DNA from: Vigna angularis
Taxonomy: Eukaryota; Streptophyta; Magnoliopsida; Fabales; Fabaceae
Assembly: GCF_016808095.1 (NCBI RefSeq)
Contig: NC_068974.1
Coordinates: 3,782,001-3,846,000 of the forward strand
Direction: 5' to 3'
Length of the DNA stretch: 64,000 bases
A program made the position numbers and the translations under genes. How positions within the stretch are numbered: position 1 is the first letter of the stretch; each line of letters starts with the position of its first letter. Below the pieces are notes generated by a model. The model was not told the origin of the DNA. It did not search any database and saw only the letters and a program-made list of their open reading frames with translations. Below are positions 1-12,582 of this stretch, one piece after another.

Positions 1-560
1 ACGAAGTCATTGGATGTCCTCCCTTTTGTGACCTACATTGGGACTTTTTATACAACTTTAACAAAATTTAATCAATCCAAGATTTATATAACAACCAATG
101 ATATGTTCTTCCTATCTATCATAAACATCGTCACAATTACCATATCAAAAGAGAAACCGGCTAAATTGGGTGACTGTTTTACAAAAGAAATTGAAAAACC
201 AAGACTGAAACATAAGTGGCAAGCAGTGAATAAATAAGTAGGTAGTTGCGTTAGACTTTTTGTACAGCTTTAACAGAATTTAATCCAACCAAGCTTTATA
301 CAACAACCAACGATATGTTCTTCCTATCTACCACAAACATCATCACAATTACCATATCATAATAGAAATCGGAATTGGGTGACTATTTTGTAAAAAAAAA
401 TTGAAAAATAAGTACTGAAACATAAAGTGAGGAGTAGGGAACAAATAAGTGAGTAGCAACATTGAATTTTTTTTTATAGTTTTAACAGAATTTAATCTAC
501 CATAAACATTATCACAATTATCGTATCATAACAAAATCTACAATTGGGTGATTGTTTTGC
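1..560. repeat. Degenerate direct repeats, about 200-bp period
   Basis: Three imperfect direct copies lie near 40-230, 250-460 and 465-560. Each contains a segment like TTTAACAGAATTTAATC followed by a segment like CATAAACATCATCACAATTA, and the first two end in similar text before the next unit starts. The third copy is internally shortened. The 75-residue open frame across copy 1 is probably chance. No protein family is recognised, and the origin (old tandem duplication or transposon interior) is unknown. Confidence 0.5.
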
Positions 561-1207
561 AAAAATAAAAAATAAAAAATAACAACATTAAGTACTTTCA
601 TTAGACTTGTTCTTCCCAAAATTAAACCATATCACGTTTGATACATAAATGGGGAGCACCACACAAATAATTGAGGAGCAACACAACTTTTTGTACGATT
701 TTTTAAAAGTTCATTTCACCAAAAGTTTTAAGTTCTTTTTCATCAATATGGTTAATGCAAAAAGAGTTTAATACACAACAAATTAAAATTAATAGTAATA
801 GTTATATTGTCAAGGTTAACAACATCAATGTTCACAACAAGATGTACTTCTACTAAAGCTTACAACAATGTTAACAACATGTAACTATTAGGGTCCCTTT
901 TCCTCCAATAACCAGCAAATGGAGTTCTAATGGCATGACTCTTGAAGTGTTTTCGTGGTCCAACCTCCATACGCACATACATATTGCTTTGGTCTCTATC
1001 AACCACATTTTAAACCTGGGTGTTGTCATCCATATGTTGAACCAACGTCTCATCACGACAAAAAATCTTGTCTCCTGCAGCATAATCATGATCATCCACC
1101 CTTGCACCAAGATTTCTATCGTTATCGTCCTTAGCCTACTGTTTCATCCTTTCTTAACCCATTTCTTCTAACTTATAAACAAAACCTTCAAGTTCACATG
1201 TAACTTG
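561..1207. other. Intergenic, no gene recognised
   Basis: AT-rich up to about 880. The stretch 885-1170 has a more balanced composition and short overlapping open frames on both strands (79 and 78 residues). Neither resembles a family I recognise and neither has supporting splice or promoter context. It may be an old gene or transposon fragment. Confidence 0.4.
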
Positions 1208-1684
1208 TGTTGGGAATCCAAGTGTGAGTCTAAGTCTCACATTGAATAGAAATGAGAAAGTAGAGCACTATATAAAGATGAAAGACTCATTAATCCATTA
1301 CCTTAAGGTTTTGGATAGAGAGTAGTGTCAATCTTTTATATGGCTGGGCTCATATCTCATTTGGTATTGTGTTTCCCTAGTGAACCTCCTCCTCGATAGA
1401 TCCAACAATGGTATCAGAGTCGATGGTTTGTGTTGGTGACCGGCTCAGACGAGTATAATAGTCCTTATACCGAAAGTCTTCCTAGTAAGGTATTTAGCTA
1501 AGTAAGTCCCGAGTACCTACATGGAAGGGACTCACCCTTGAGGGGGAGATTGTTGGGAATCCAAATGTGAGTCTAAGTCTCACATTTCATAGAAATGAGA
1601 AAGTAGAACACTATATAAAGATGAAAGACCCATTAACCCGTTGCCTTAAGGTTTTGGGTACAGAGTGGTGTTAATCCTTGATAT
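1208..1684 (+). mobile_element. Miniature LTR retrotransposon (TRIM-like), 3' LTR truncated
   Basis: The 5' LTR is 1208-1407 (200 bp, TG...CA). It is followed directly by a primer-binding site TGGTATCAGAGT (1409-1420), of the initiator-tRNA-Met type usual in Copia elements. The internal region is only about 143 bp and has no coding capacity. A polypurine tract GAGGGGGAGA ends at 1549, next to a second LTR copy starting at 1551. That copy matches the 5' LTR for about 134 bp, including the TATATAA promoter-like core, and then diverges near 1684, so the 3' LTR is truncated. LTR, PBS, short spacer, PPT and LTR define the TRIM class. No target duplication can be checked because the right end is lost. 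Confidence 0.8.
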
Positions 1685-2559
1685 AACTATTACAACGACT
1701 ATATTTTTAAATGTGTTGACCAAACATTAAATGCTATCTGACTGCATTAATTGTGAATTCAATTAATTGCTTTGACTGCTACTATCTGTTAAAACTGAAT
1801 TGGTGTATTCGACTGCATTAGTAGCAAAGTCAATTATGTTGAGTCTGATATGAGTTCATCTATATATTGACGCGAATTTGATTTCTATAAAGACTTTTGT
1901 GATTCTAACATTTTCATATTCTTTTGCAAAAAAGTGTAAAGCTTACAGAAAGAGAAAAAACTCCAATAAAGTAGTTTGATCGTGGTGATCAACTAATTGT
2001 GATTTCTTGAAGAGAAAGAATGACTGAGTTTTCAAAGTTTGATCTATCTGCACATTTGGGTGTCTACTACAAGATCAGGTTCTAAAATTTGTTGAAGATT
2101 GGGTTGAGTTCCCTGTTGTGATTACAGGAAGAAGGACGTGTTGCGTTCTTGTCTTTGAGGGTGCCTCAAAGGGGTTGGACTATAGGAGAGGGGATTCTTG
2201 CTGCTAGTCTGTTTGTGTACTGCCTATATTTTGATTAGAGGGTTAGAGAAGAGTTTTATATTTTTTATGTGAGGTCTCTATAAAAACCTTGTTGTAAAAA
2301 CCTTGATCATTATAATGCATTGGCTTCTTGTGGTTGGAAGGACACTGGATACGTAGTCTTGGCCGAACCAGTATAAAAACTCAGCGTTTAATCTTTCTTA
2401 TCCCTACTCTGTTACATTCAATCGATTATACTTTACACGCATTCGATTAAATTTCCGCTGCATTCAAAATATTTTAACTTACGTTTCAAGAAAAGTATAA
2501 AGGCATCTCTTTTGGTGAAAAAGATTTTGAAAGTTTTAAATTTTATACTTCACCAATTC

Positions 2560-2560
<1 letters not shown>
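1685..2560. other. Intergenic, possible LTR remnant
   Basis: No gene is seen. The stretch 1900-2560 runs into text of the type TTCACCAATTCACCCC, which resembles the pyrimidine-rich end of Copia (SIRE-like) LTRs in legumes. This is by resemblance only: no partner LTR, PBS or target duplication is visible. Confidence 0.3.

Positions 2561-2598
<38 letters not shown>
2561..2598. repeat. Homopolymer run of 38 C
   Basis: An uninterrupted run of 38 cytosines (38 guanines on the minus strand) follows an LTR-like sequence end. Its true length is uncertain because homopolymers this long are prone to polymerase slippage and assembly error. Confidence 0.9.
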
Positions 2599-2601
<3 letters not shown>

Positions 2602-5218
2602 TTCTTGGTGTGAGAAATTGAGCCATTCTATTTTAACAATTATAAAGCATTCTTGGTTCCAAATATTCTAACCACTCCTGGTATGCAAGTGTTCTAACCA
2701 CTCGTGGTTTACATGTATTTTCTTACAAGTTAGAAATAACTCTCTTAGAGAGGATATTTAAGTAAAACAAAGTATTTATGAATTCTTGTAATCGTTCTCT
2801 CTCTCTTTTTGATTGAAAGCATTAGACAATGTGAGCTCATAGCAAAGTGCTTATTCTACAATTGCTTTCTTGTTTTCTCTCTTCTCACTTTTTGGATATG
2901 AGCGTTGGACGCTATGAGGTCGAAGATAACCCTTTAGAGTAGATATTCAATGATATCTCTTTTGTTCATTTCTCTGAATGGAAGCTTTTGACATTATGAT
3001 CTTGAAGATAAAGAAGCAAGGTAAGTATGCAATGATAGCTCTATTTTATTTTCTCCTTTTCTGTTTGCCCATCTTTCTTGTTCTAGCTTGCACAATCTTC
3101 TATCTCTTTTCTTCAACTTTTGTGAAACATCTTTTATAGACTTCCACGAGAGATGATCATTGGACATAGATTTAACTTCCATATAGGCTTCATAACCTTT
3201 TTAGGCAACATGGTCAGACTTAAGTCTATGTTGTAGAGTGACAGTGCTCTCTCACACCAATAGCTTGTACGATCTTTCTAAGTTAGAAGCTTTGAGGAAA
3301 CATTCCAGGAATATCTTCTTATCTCTCAAAGTCTTTTTGATCTTTGTGAAAAGCTTCTGAATAAAGTTTGGTATTGTCATTTCTTGCACTGAAAAAAGAG
3401 AACAAGGTCTGTAAGCAAGGAAACACTTTTCCATACAAAATTAATTGTTTTAAACGTTGATGATCATTAAGCACGTTGCATGTTCAAGGCACTCTTGCAC
3501 ATGTCAACATCATTTTATTAAAGCGTCGTTTAATGGAAACTCGATGTAGATGACATGTTCTACCCTTGTTTCATAAAGTTGTCTACGTAATGTTACATCG
3601 TTTATGTATGAGCAAGTTTAACATTTAAACGCTTTATCATGTGATTAGGTGTATGTCTTGCATTTCAGACACTATCTATTTTAACCTATTTAGTGTTTCG
3701 GATAGAGGATTATATTGAAAAACATTTACTTCATTCAATATTATCTTTTACCATATTCAATCATTATTAGATGTTACTTTTTGTAAGCAATATTTATTTT
3801 AGTATTATTTGATAAATTTCAGAACATGGATTGTTAGACAATCTAGTTTCTCTAGATGATTTTGTCTCAACAATGATTTGTCAAATAAATTTCCATGATC
3901 ATTGATCACAATTGAAACAAGGCTTATGTTTGGACAAATGAAAGCAAACATAACTTATGCTCCCACAACTAACCACCATCTCAAGCATATCTTCAAAGTA
4001 GTTCACATTTTGATCAAGGGTAGGCACAAAAGATTTTTATTCAAATCATGCACAATTATAATCCAATCAAGTTACTATATGCATTAGAAATATCCGACTA
4101 GACAAGTTAAAAATTTCCACAACTAGAAACTAGAAAATAAAACTAGAATTTAAAGACTAAAAGAAAATAAAAACTTGAATTTAAAACTCAAGACATCCAC
4201 CAAAAGAGTCATACGAAAGAGTCTTCACTGCTGCTCATAATATACTATGCTTACTCTCATCCTCGTCATCTTTGTTATCATCATCATCATCTCCATCATC
4301 TACAATTGTTGCTTCACCTCTTCCAACAAAATTACCCTGGTCCAGGCCGTGCCACTCTAGCATCAAAGTCTTTAGAAGATAAGGTATTCAACTCTAGCAT
4401 GCTAGAGATATGTGCCGGTTGTGCATCCAAACCATAATCTGCAACATTATCTACTCATGTATAATACAAGTCATATGATCATGGGAAAAACCTTAATCAC
4501 AAACATACAAATGTGAATTAACTTAAAATAAACATACTAACTAAAATTTATAGATGAATAATAATAACACATCATAATTTGCCTCGCTCAATCTTTCCAT
4601 GAATCATAAAGAATAAATAATCAAATAAAAGTAATTGTCTAGTCAACCAACAACAATGAATCTATACATAATTTCGAAGAGGTTCAATTATCATTGATGG
4701 AATTACAATTTGAATAAGATCCAATATTTTATTACTCTAATCAAATCAGGAATATAGTTGAAATTATCAATCTAGATCAATATACTTTTTTTTCCGAAAT
4801 CATGCTTATTAATAATAAATCCTAAAAATGACTTCAATTTGAATTGTTAAAAATATTTTTTTAATAACATACTTTTTTAAAAAAACAAAAAATAGTAAGA
4901 GGCTTTTATTAAAATACTTAATTATTTATCATGTTAAATAAGTTAATAAAAGTATGATCAAAATTTTATTGTATTAAAACTTTTTCTTAATTTACTAAGT
5001 TAGATTCTTATTTTCTTTCACATAAACAATTTGGTAAAAGACCTGAAACTAAAAACTTCGTTATTTTTTAACACATTAACCAAACATATATGTAAACATT
5101 CCCACCTTTATACTTCTAACATTAAATTTTTCTTGAGGCAAATGTGATACCAGAATACATCAAAATGGAGAACTGTCTGATTTGCCTCATAGAACACCTG
5201 AGATATATATGGGTTTAA

Positions 5219-5221
<3 letters not shown>
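2599..5221. other. Intergenic, no intact gene
   Basis: Mostly AT-rich. The only coding-like trace is on the minus strand near 4255-4380, where a run of Asp/Glu codons (GATGATGATGAT-type on the minus strand) precedes a stop. Such acidic tails occur at the C-terminus of some plant transposases, for example hAT family, but no catalytic motif is visible, so it is left unassigned. Other open frames here are under 65 residues and look random. Confidence 0.4.

Positions 5222-5306
<85 letters not shown>
5222..5306. repeat. (TA)n microsatellite
   Basis: About 85 bp of perfect alternating TA, lying about 110 bp beyond the stop codon (3' side) of the minus-strand receptor kinase gene. Confidence 0.97.
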
Positions 5307-5308
<2 letters not shown>

Positions 5309-5415
5309 CAAAAAGGAGGTGATGCTTTTTGTTTTCATCTGCAAATTATTTGTCTTCAATTTCTTATTGCTTTTGAAAGCATCGATGGAAAGAGGTTTGT
5401 GTATGAAAGTTTCCA

Positions 5416-8400
5416 TTATCTTGGAAAAATGTTAGAGACAGTTACATCATTAATGGAAAGATTCTTGGAACTTTTTGAAGTAGATGCATCATCTAATGTC
5501 ATTCTTCCTACTGAAAATGCTGGTTGGTTAGGTTTTGGAAGAGACATCATGTCACTAGCTAGCATTACAACTACAGTGGACATTGTTGGTCTATCGGCTG
5601 CATCTTCTTGAACACACAACAGACCAATGTGCATGCACTTCACAAATTCACTCTCTACAAAACTTTCCTCCAACACTGGATCCATTAGTTCCAAGCATTT
5701 TCCTTCACACCAAACTTTCCAAGCCTGCAAATAATTGCAATTTTTTTAAATTCATAAGCTTTAGTTAACATGCTAATAATTAGTTTCTTGATTTGCACAA
5801 GATGAAAGAAAATTTAGAAAAAGATGAGAGGAAAGATTGAGTTTATATTTTATTCTAAAGCCTTGATCGGGTAACACTGAATACTCACATATAATGTAAG
5901 ACTTTGACCACATTCAGATAGATAGAATCCACTGTTCTTCTTCCCACAAATGATTTCCAGAACAAGAACTCCATAGCTGAAAACATCAGATTTCACTGAA
6001 AACAATCCTTCCATAGCGTATTCTGGAGCCATGTATCCACTAAAGGAAATAAAAAAAAATTGTTTAATTTTATATTGAAGTATATGTAACAAACTATTGA
6101 AGTATATCTGTAAAACTTTGCTAAATTTTATATTGAAGTATATGTTTAAATTTACAGATATGTTTGGTAAAAATAGAACTTACTATGTGCCCATTACTCG
6201 TCTTGTATTTGCTTGGTTCTGGCCTTTCTCAAATGATCTTGCCAATCCAAAGTCTGATATTTTAGGATTCATTTCATCATCTAATAAAACATTACTAGCT
6301 TTGAGATCTCTGTGAATAACTTTGAGTCTAGAATCCTCGTGAAGGTATAAAAGTCCTTTTGCTATGCCATTAATGATGCTTAATCTTAGTTGCCAATCCA
6401 ACTGTCTTTTCTTTCTCTCATCTGAAAAAATATATACACATCATGAACAGCTAAAAGATATGCAAATTTTGTTGAGTATTAACTATAATAATTGGTGCTA
6501 CCTACTACATATGTACAATAAATATCCTTTATACTTCCTAACTACTTTTAGTCCCACGATAGCTGCACCATTTGACTTATTTCCATAGACAAGACTAATT
6601 ATGAATCAAAATATTGAAGAAACAATTGAAGCAACGGATGCCACATAAACACTGTTATTCAATGACGCTACACAAGAAGCAATTTTTTAACAAATATTTG
6701 ACCAGTTTTACTCATTTTTTTACTGTTTTATCTGAAAGCTTTTCTTTATGTTAGTTACGTGGTCTATTTTTGAACCAAACGGGATATGGTTTTCTAAACC
6801 AAAGATAATAACATACCAAAGAGGTGAAAGTCGAGACTTGCGTTCGTCATATACTCATATACTAGTATCTTCTCTTTTTCCTCCAAACAGCATGCCAAAA
6901 GTCTTACAAGGTTGCGATGTTGCAATTTAGCTATGAACATTACTTCATTCTTGAATTCTTCTGACCCTTGACCAGAAGATTCTGAGAGTCTTTTGACTGC
7001 AATATGTCTTCCATCTGGTAGAACTCCCTGATAAAAGATCGGATAAATATAAGGTTAAAGAACATTGAAAATGATAGAAGTAAAATTCTGTGCCATAAAT
7101 TCCTAGTCTACCTTGTACACGGGGCCAAATCCACCTTCCCCTAGCTTAGATGCTTCTGAAAAGTTATCAGTACTTTGTAGAATTGTGATTAATGGGATTG
7201 TAGAGATGTCTGGATTCAGTGTTTCCTCAGTTTGAACATTGTGATATGATGATAGACGAATGGTCTCAGGGATACCTCCACCTACGGTGAAGACAAGTTT
7301 TTGATTTCATATTTGAGTATATGTGAAAATTAAGATAACATCAAACAAAATATAGCATGTTTTGTTAGAGGAAATTACCAGTTCTTCTTCCAGTTCTAGT
7401 TCTTTTTCTGAACCAGAAGCAATAAACACTGAAACATAGCAAAGCTACTGCGCCCAGCACGCTTAAGCCAATCATCAATAGTTTTGCCTTACTACCACCC
7501 CTTTGTTTGGCTGTAACGACAATATAAAACAAGCACACTAGTTTTTAAGACAGATTTTCAAGATTTGATAACCAGACTTATATATATACAAAATAGCAAA
7601 CTGACTCATGTAATAATCTGAGGAAATCATACATTATTCATAGGTTAGAAGAGAGTAATATATTATTAGTAGTAGTATATTATGGAAGAAAAAGCTATTG
7701 AATTTAGCGTCACCTATTTGAGTATCAGGCACAGAAACAGAAGATGCTTGATTGGGAGGAAGGTAGAAAATATAGTCGTCATACTTTATGAGACAACTTG
7801 CAGTGGAAACTTGCCACCCCAACTTATGCTCACAGCATTTGGGAACTTTTGCTAACATGGTCTCCAAACACTCTCTGCAACCTTCACTTGTGAGATCTCT
7901 ACTGCATTGAACCAAGCCATACCTTCTCTCAGTGGAACTCAAATTGAAGCCATCCATATAGTACAACTGGTTGGTCTCCACAGTAGCTTTTCTGATCAAA
8001 CTTTTCATAAAACCCTCACCCTTTTGAATCTCTTCCGAACTAGAGACATTTTTTGATCCAGTATGATTCCATGATGGGTCTACTGTAACATTACCAAAGA
8101 AGTTTTCATTTGAGTACCTTAAGATGCAGAAATCATACCATGTAATAACAGATACCCTGTCCGGGCAGCGCTGAAGAACTTCTCTGGCAGCAGTGGAAAC
8201 ACAGAACTGACAAAAGTATCCAGAAACATCACCACGGCAATCATAGAGGCCATACACAGCAGCATCTGCACCAGAGGTGCTGTTGCCAAAGCTGTTATGG
8301 TTATAGCCTTTGCTTGTGGCTGCATCTGAGGATAACCATGTCAGAACACTTTTAAGGTTGTCTTTGTATTCACTGCTGAGAGATTTTGGGGTGGTGGAGC

Positions 8401-8518
8401 TGCAGTCATCTCCCACATAGTTTGGTGATTGAGCCTCTGTAACAAGTAGTTTGAAGCCAAGAAAAAACATAAAAACAAAGGAATATATTGATCTCACAAT
8501 CAATTGTTTTCCTTCCAT
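5416..8518 (-). CDS. Cysteine-rich receptor-like protein kinase (CRK, DUF26 family)
   Basis: A seven-exon gene; exons on the minus strand are 8518-7714, 7510-7379, 7281-7112, 7027-6817, 6421-6184, 6039-5889 and 5724-5416. All introns are GT-AG and the frame is kept, giving 2016 nt and 671 residues, the usual CRK length and exon layout. Exon 1 encodes a signal peptide (about residues 1-29) and two Gnk2/DUF26 ectodomains, each with a C-x8-C-x2-C motif ([13 protein letters not shown] and [13 protein letters not shown]). Exon 2 encodes the single transmembrane helix and basic stop-transfer (RKRTRTGRR). Exons 3-7 encode a Ser/Thr kinase with P-loop [15 protein letters not shown]-type lysine in HIAVKRL, catalytic [14 protein letters not shown] and APEYAMEG, so all catalytic residues are present. 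CRKs act at the plasma membrane in defence, redox and stress signalling. No frameshift or missing motif was found. The ligand is unknown. Confidence 0.95.
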
Positions 8519-8631
8519 GGAAAGTATGTGGATTTGGTTTACTCAATATATGATAAATGATAGATACGTCAAATGAAGTATTTGGATTTACACATCACAC
8601 GAAGTGTGAAGTTTGAAAGGTATTTGGTCAC

Positions 8632-9407
<776 letters not shown>

Positions 9408-9412
9408 AATAG

Positions 9413-9832
9413 TGTTACTATGGGCTCATAGCCGACCGAACGGTAAAAGTGCAGAAGAGTCAGCCCGACCGATGATACCTCTCAGGTCAGTGAACCGATC
9501 GGTTAAATCAGCCGTTAAGGTAATTAATAGTAATAACTGTCGGGAAGTTAATGAAAATAATTGTCATTTATTGACAATTAATATTGTCATTCATTGGTGG
9601 TTAATGAGTCAGATCTAACGGTAAGAACTTTTAACTGGAACTGAATTTAGAGTTCAGATAACTAATCTTGATTACAAGATTATTACGCAAAGTCACTTAC
9701 TTGAGCGTCGGAGTGTCTTTTGCAGGCACCCTCCCCGCGGCGGACAAGGAGAAGAGAGAAAACATCACAACCGCACATCAGAGCAGACAACTTTGAATGT
9801 TTTGGATTAGGATTCTAAATCCTGCCGAAACA
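9413..9832 (+). repeat. 5' LTR of the 9.4-13.0 kb element
   Basis: 420 bp, TG...CA. It is nearly identical to the 3' LTR apart from scattered substitutions and one gap of about 46 bp after the GTCAGATCTAAC text. Confidence 0.93.
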
Positions 9833-10659
9833 TTTTGGCGTCCACCATGGAGCCGAACGACATTCTCTTTTGGCCACTAGGAGTCAGACGAGTGTTCGGT
9901 TTCAACATTAGTACTTCGACTAGACTGTTGCCTATAGATCCAGATCAAAGTCACCAGCTTCCGGCATTTGCGTGCACTAAGCGCCATTCAAACATACTCA
10001 ATAGTTTGATAACCATTTTTATATATCCATTTCAAATTTATTTTATTATCTTTGTCGAAAAATTCAATTTATAATTGAACTCAATATATGATCAGTGGCT
10101 TTTTTCCAGCAAAGGCGGGTTTACATTTTAAGTCGAAAGGACTTATACTTGACCAACCTCTTGAAAGGGTCACAGCGTAGCAAGTTTGTTGGCCCGATCG
10201 TATCCTTAATCGTCCTCCAGACCTGCTTCAGCAGCAAACAATTTTTCTCCAAGTAGAGGTGGTGGTAACTTAAGTCTATCGCGTCTCCAAGAGGACCAAA
10301 CCTGACGCCGGTTCTGGCCCGACCCATGGCCACTTTAAGGCCATCTCCCATCTTCCTCTACGCATTTAATCTGGGGGCAATATCCTTAATCTGTGTCAAC
10401 CGACCATAATGTGTACATCTTATTGGATTTTGTTTTCTTTGTGCTTTTCTCGATTCATGTGAATAATGATTATATGCACAAAACAAGTACTTGTTGATCC
10501 AATTGATAATGATTTCAAAGAACTAAAAGTATTATTTTATCTAGGATTACCTTCATCACGTGGGTATACTGTTTAACCATTTTTTGTGTTTATTTAATGC
10601 ATAATCCTTTCTTTATCATTCTGCGGAAGGAAGAAAGAAGGAGAAACAACCCTCTGACA

Positions 10660-11150
10660 CATCGTGATTTGGCATTATTATGAGAACGAGAAAAATGATC
10701 TTGGTGCCTTATTGATTCCAAGTGCAATGCCAAATTCCGAGTGGATGAATGTCTGGACGGACGATAACTCCTCTGTTATGGAGACTTGTACGTTCTCTGA
10801 CAACCTCGCCATGGTGCCCGACGACTCCCAGAAGCACGCCGTCAATGGCCGCACCGCCACCACGACAGCCACGACGCCCGTTCAACACGGCCAGGGTTTC
10901 GGTGTCTTTGTCACCGCTGATCACGAGCCCAAGAGACCACTACATTGTTGTTTCTTCCCGCTTAAAATTGTTTTTAACTGAAACATTTGACTAGGTTGCA
11001 GGGGAAGATCAACCCTCAGCAGTGGCGATAGCAGCAACAAGGCCATTTGCCTTCGTTCAAACCCTAAAGGGCAAGGCACCGCTCGCTATCCCAAGCAGTT
11101 CTGTCTCCTCGATGATGATCACCGCGCGACCGGTTTCAACATCAATTTTC
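10660..11150 (+). other. GC-richer block inside the LTR element, possible captured host sequence
   Basis: Within an AT-rich element, 10740-11130 has clearly higher GC and an open frame at 10664-10981 (105 residues). Its text changes from low-complexity to normal protein-like composition around residue 20 (NSEWMNVWTDDNSSVME). A second protein-like stretch follows at about 11000-11130 in another frame. No gag or pol motif is seen. Base composition unlike its neighbours suggests a captured piece of a host gene, but I do not recognise the source. Confidence 0.35.
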
Positions 11151-11589
11151 AAATCAACATGATTTATTTTATGATATTTTACTCGATTTTAAGAGTTTCT
11201 CTGGTTTCATTACTTGGAATTTTCAGCTGGATACCTCAACTCTTATTTAACACCTCTCGAGCGGTGATGATTCATACAATCATAGTTAACATTTATTCTT
11301 TTGCACAGATTGGAAGTGCAGGTGAGGGACCGGACACTTGCTCACTAACCCGAACGCGAGTTTATCTTGACATGAGTAAAGAGCCGCCGCTCGGTAACCC
11401 GAATTAGGCTCGTTTATTTACACCGATCGGCGATGACAAGGAGTCTCACCACCAACTTCGGTACTTACACTGTGGTCGTTAAGTCATCTTATACACCAAT
11501 TCAGGTTAAAGAAGTGTCCTCGATGTGCACTTTCCTTTATAAGGAGAAAAGTAAATGCCTAGCGGAAAATCAAGTCATAAGACTCTAAA

Positions 11590-11845
11590 GCATTTACATC
11601 CGAACGGTTTTACTTGCTCGTTTGTCTCGTCTCGACATCTTTGACCGAGCGGTCACGTCCGGCCTCATCATTTTTGACCGAGCGGTCGCATTTACATCAA
11701 GGCTGAACGGTTTCACTTGCTCGTTCGTCTCGCCTCGACATCTTTGACCGAGCGGTCACGTTTACATCAAGGCCGAACGGTTTCACTTGCTCGTTCATCT
11801 CGCCTCAACATTGTTGACCGAGCGGTCACGACCGGTCTCAACTCA
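11590..11845. repeat. Tandem repeats of about 70-80 bp in the LTR element
   Basis: Three to four imperfect copies of a unit containing GAACGGTTTCACTTGCTCGT, then CTCGACATCTTTGACCGAG, then CGGTCACG. The words GACCGAGCGGTC are themselves near-palindromic. One copy is partial. Confidence 0.8.
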
Positions 11846-11994
11846 AACTAAATTCAACTACATTTTTCTGACCGTTCGAAATTTGTATGTTGTTTTTTCT
11901 TCGGTGTAGATAACAGGACTCTGTATACAAACTACTTGGCCAACTTTGAGCAACCGATCGGCAAAGAGCATTTTTCAACTGGGTGAGGCAGATT

Positions 11995-12404
11995 TCTTTT
12001 GTGAACTCTCACCTTGGTCTTAGGGCACGCTTCTAGAGAGCTCCTAAGACCTAAACCGAGTGGGTGAGGTAGATTAAATTCGTGAACTCTCACCTTGGTC
12101 TTAGGGCACGCTTCTAGAGAGCTCCTAAGACCTAAACCGAGCGGGTGAGGCAGATTTCTTTCGTGAACTCTCACCTTGGTCTTAGGGCACGCTTCTAGAG
12201 AGCTCCTAAGACCTAAACCGAGCAGGTAAGGCAGATTTCTTTTGTGAACTCTCACCTTGGTCTTAGGGCACGCTTCTAGAGAGCTCCTAAGACCTAAACC
12301 GAGCGGGTGAGGCAGATTTCTTTTGTGAACTCTCACCTTGGTCTTAGGGCACGCTTCTAGAGAGCTCCTAAGACCTAAATCAAGCGGCGAAGCAAGCTCT
12401 TTCG
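11995..12404. repeat. 81-bp minisatellite, five copies
   Basis: The word GTGAACTCTCACCTTGG recurs at 12001, 12082, 12163, 12244 and 12325, exactly 81 bp apart, with a diverged sixth start at 12404 (79 bp). The unit contains TAGGGCACGCTTCTAGAGAG. Because 81 is a multiple of three, a minus-strand frame (12555-11932, 207 residues) stays open through all copies with a 27-residue repeat. I treat that as a consequence of the period and not as a gene. Confidence 0.95.
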
Positions 12405-12582
12405 TGAACTCTAGCCTTGGACTGAGGAACACTTCAAAGGAAGTCTTAGCGCAAAACCCGATCGGACGATAAAGAACGCATGCTAGTATGAATTGAAACT
12501 CAGGTAAAAATCCTCTACCGATCGATATAACTTTATAAACCCAACGCAACATCAAAATTTTTGCTAGGGCTTGGGAGGCTTA

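Noticed and set aside
871..1171. Overlapping 79- and 78-residue frames
   Set aside because: Neither strand gives a recognisable family and there is no promoter or splice support.
4255..4380. Acidic minus-strand tail as an hAT transposase C-terminus
   Set aside because: Only an Asp/Glu run is visible. Without a dimerisation motif or catalytic part the call cannot be supported.
11932..12555. 207-residue minus-strand frame as a protein gene
   Set aside because: The frame is produced by an 81-bp minisatellite inside an LTR element. It has no start context or homology that I recognise.
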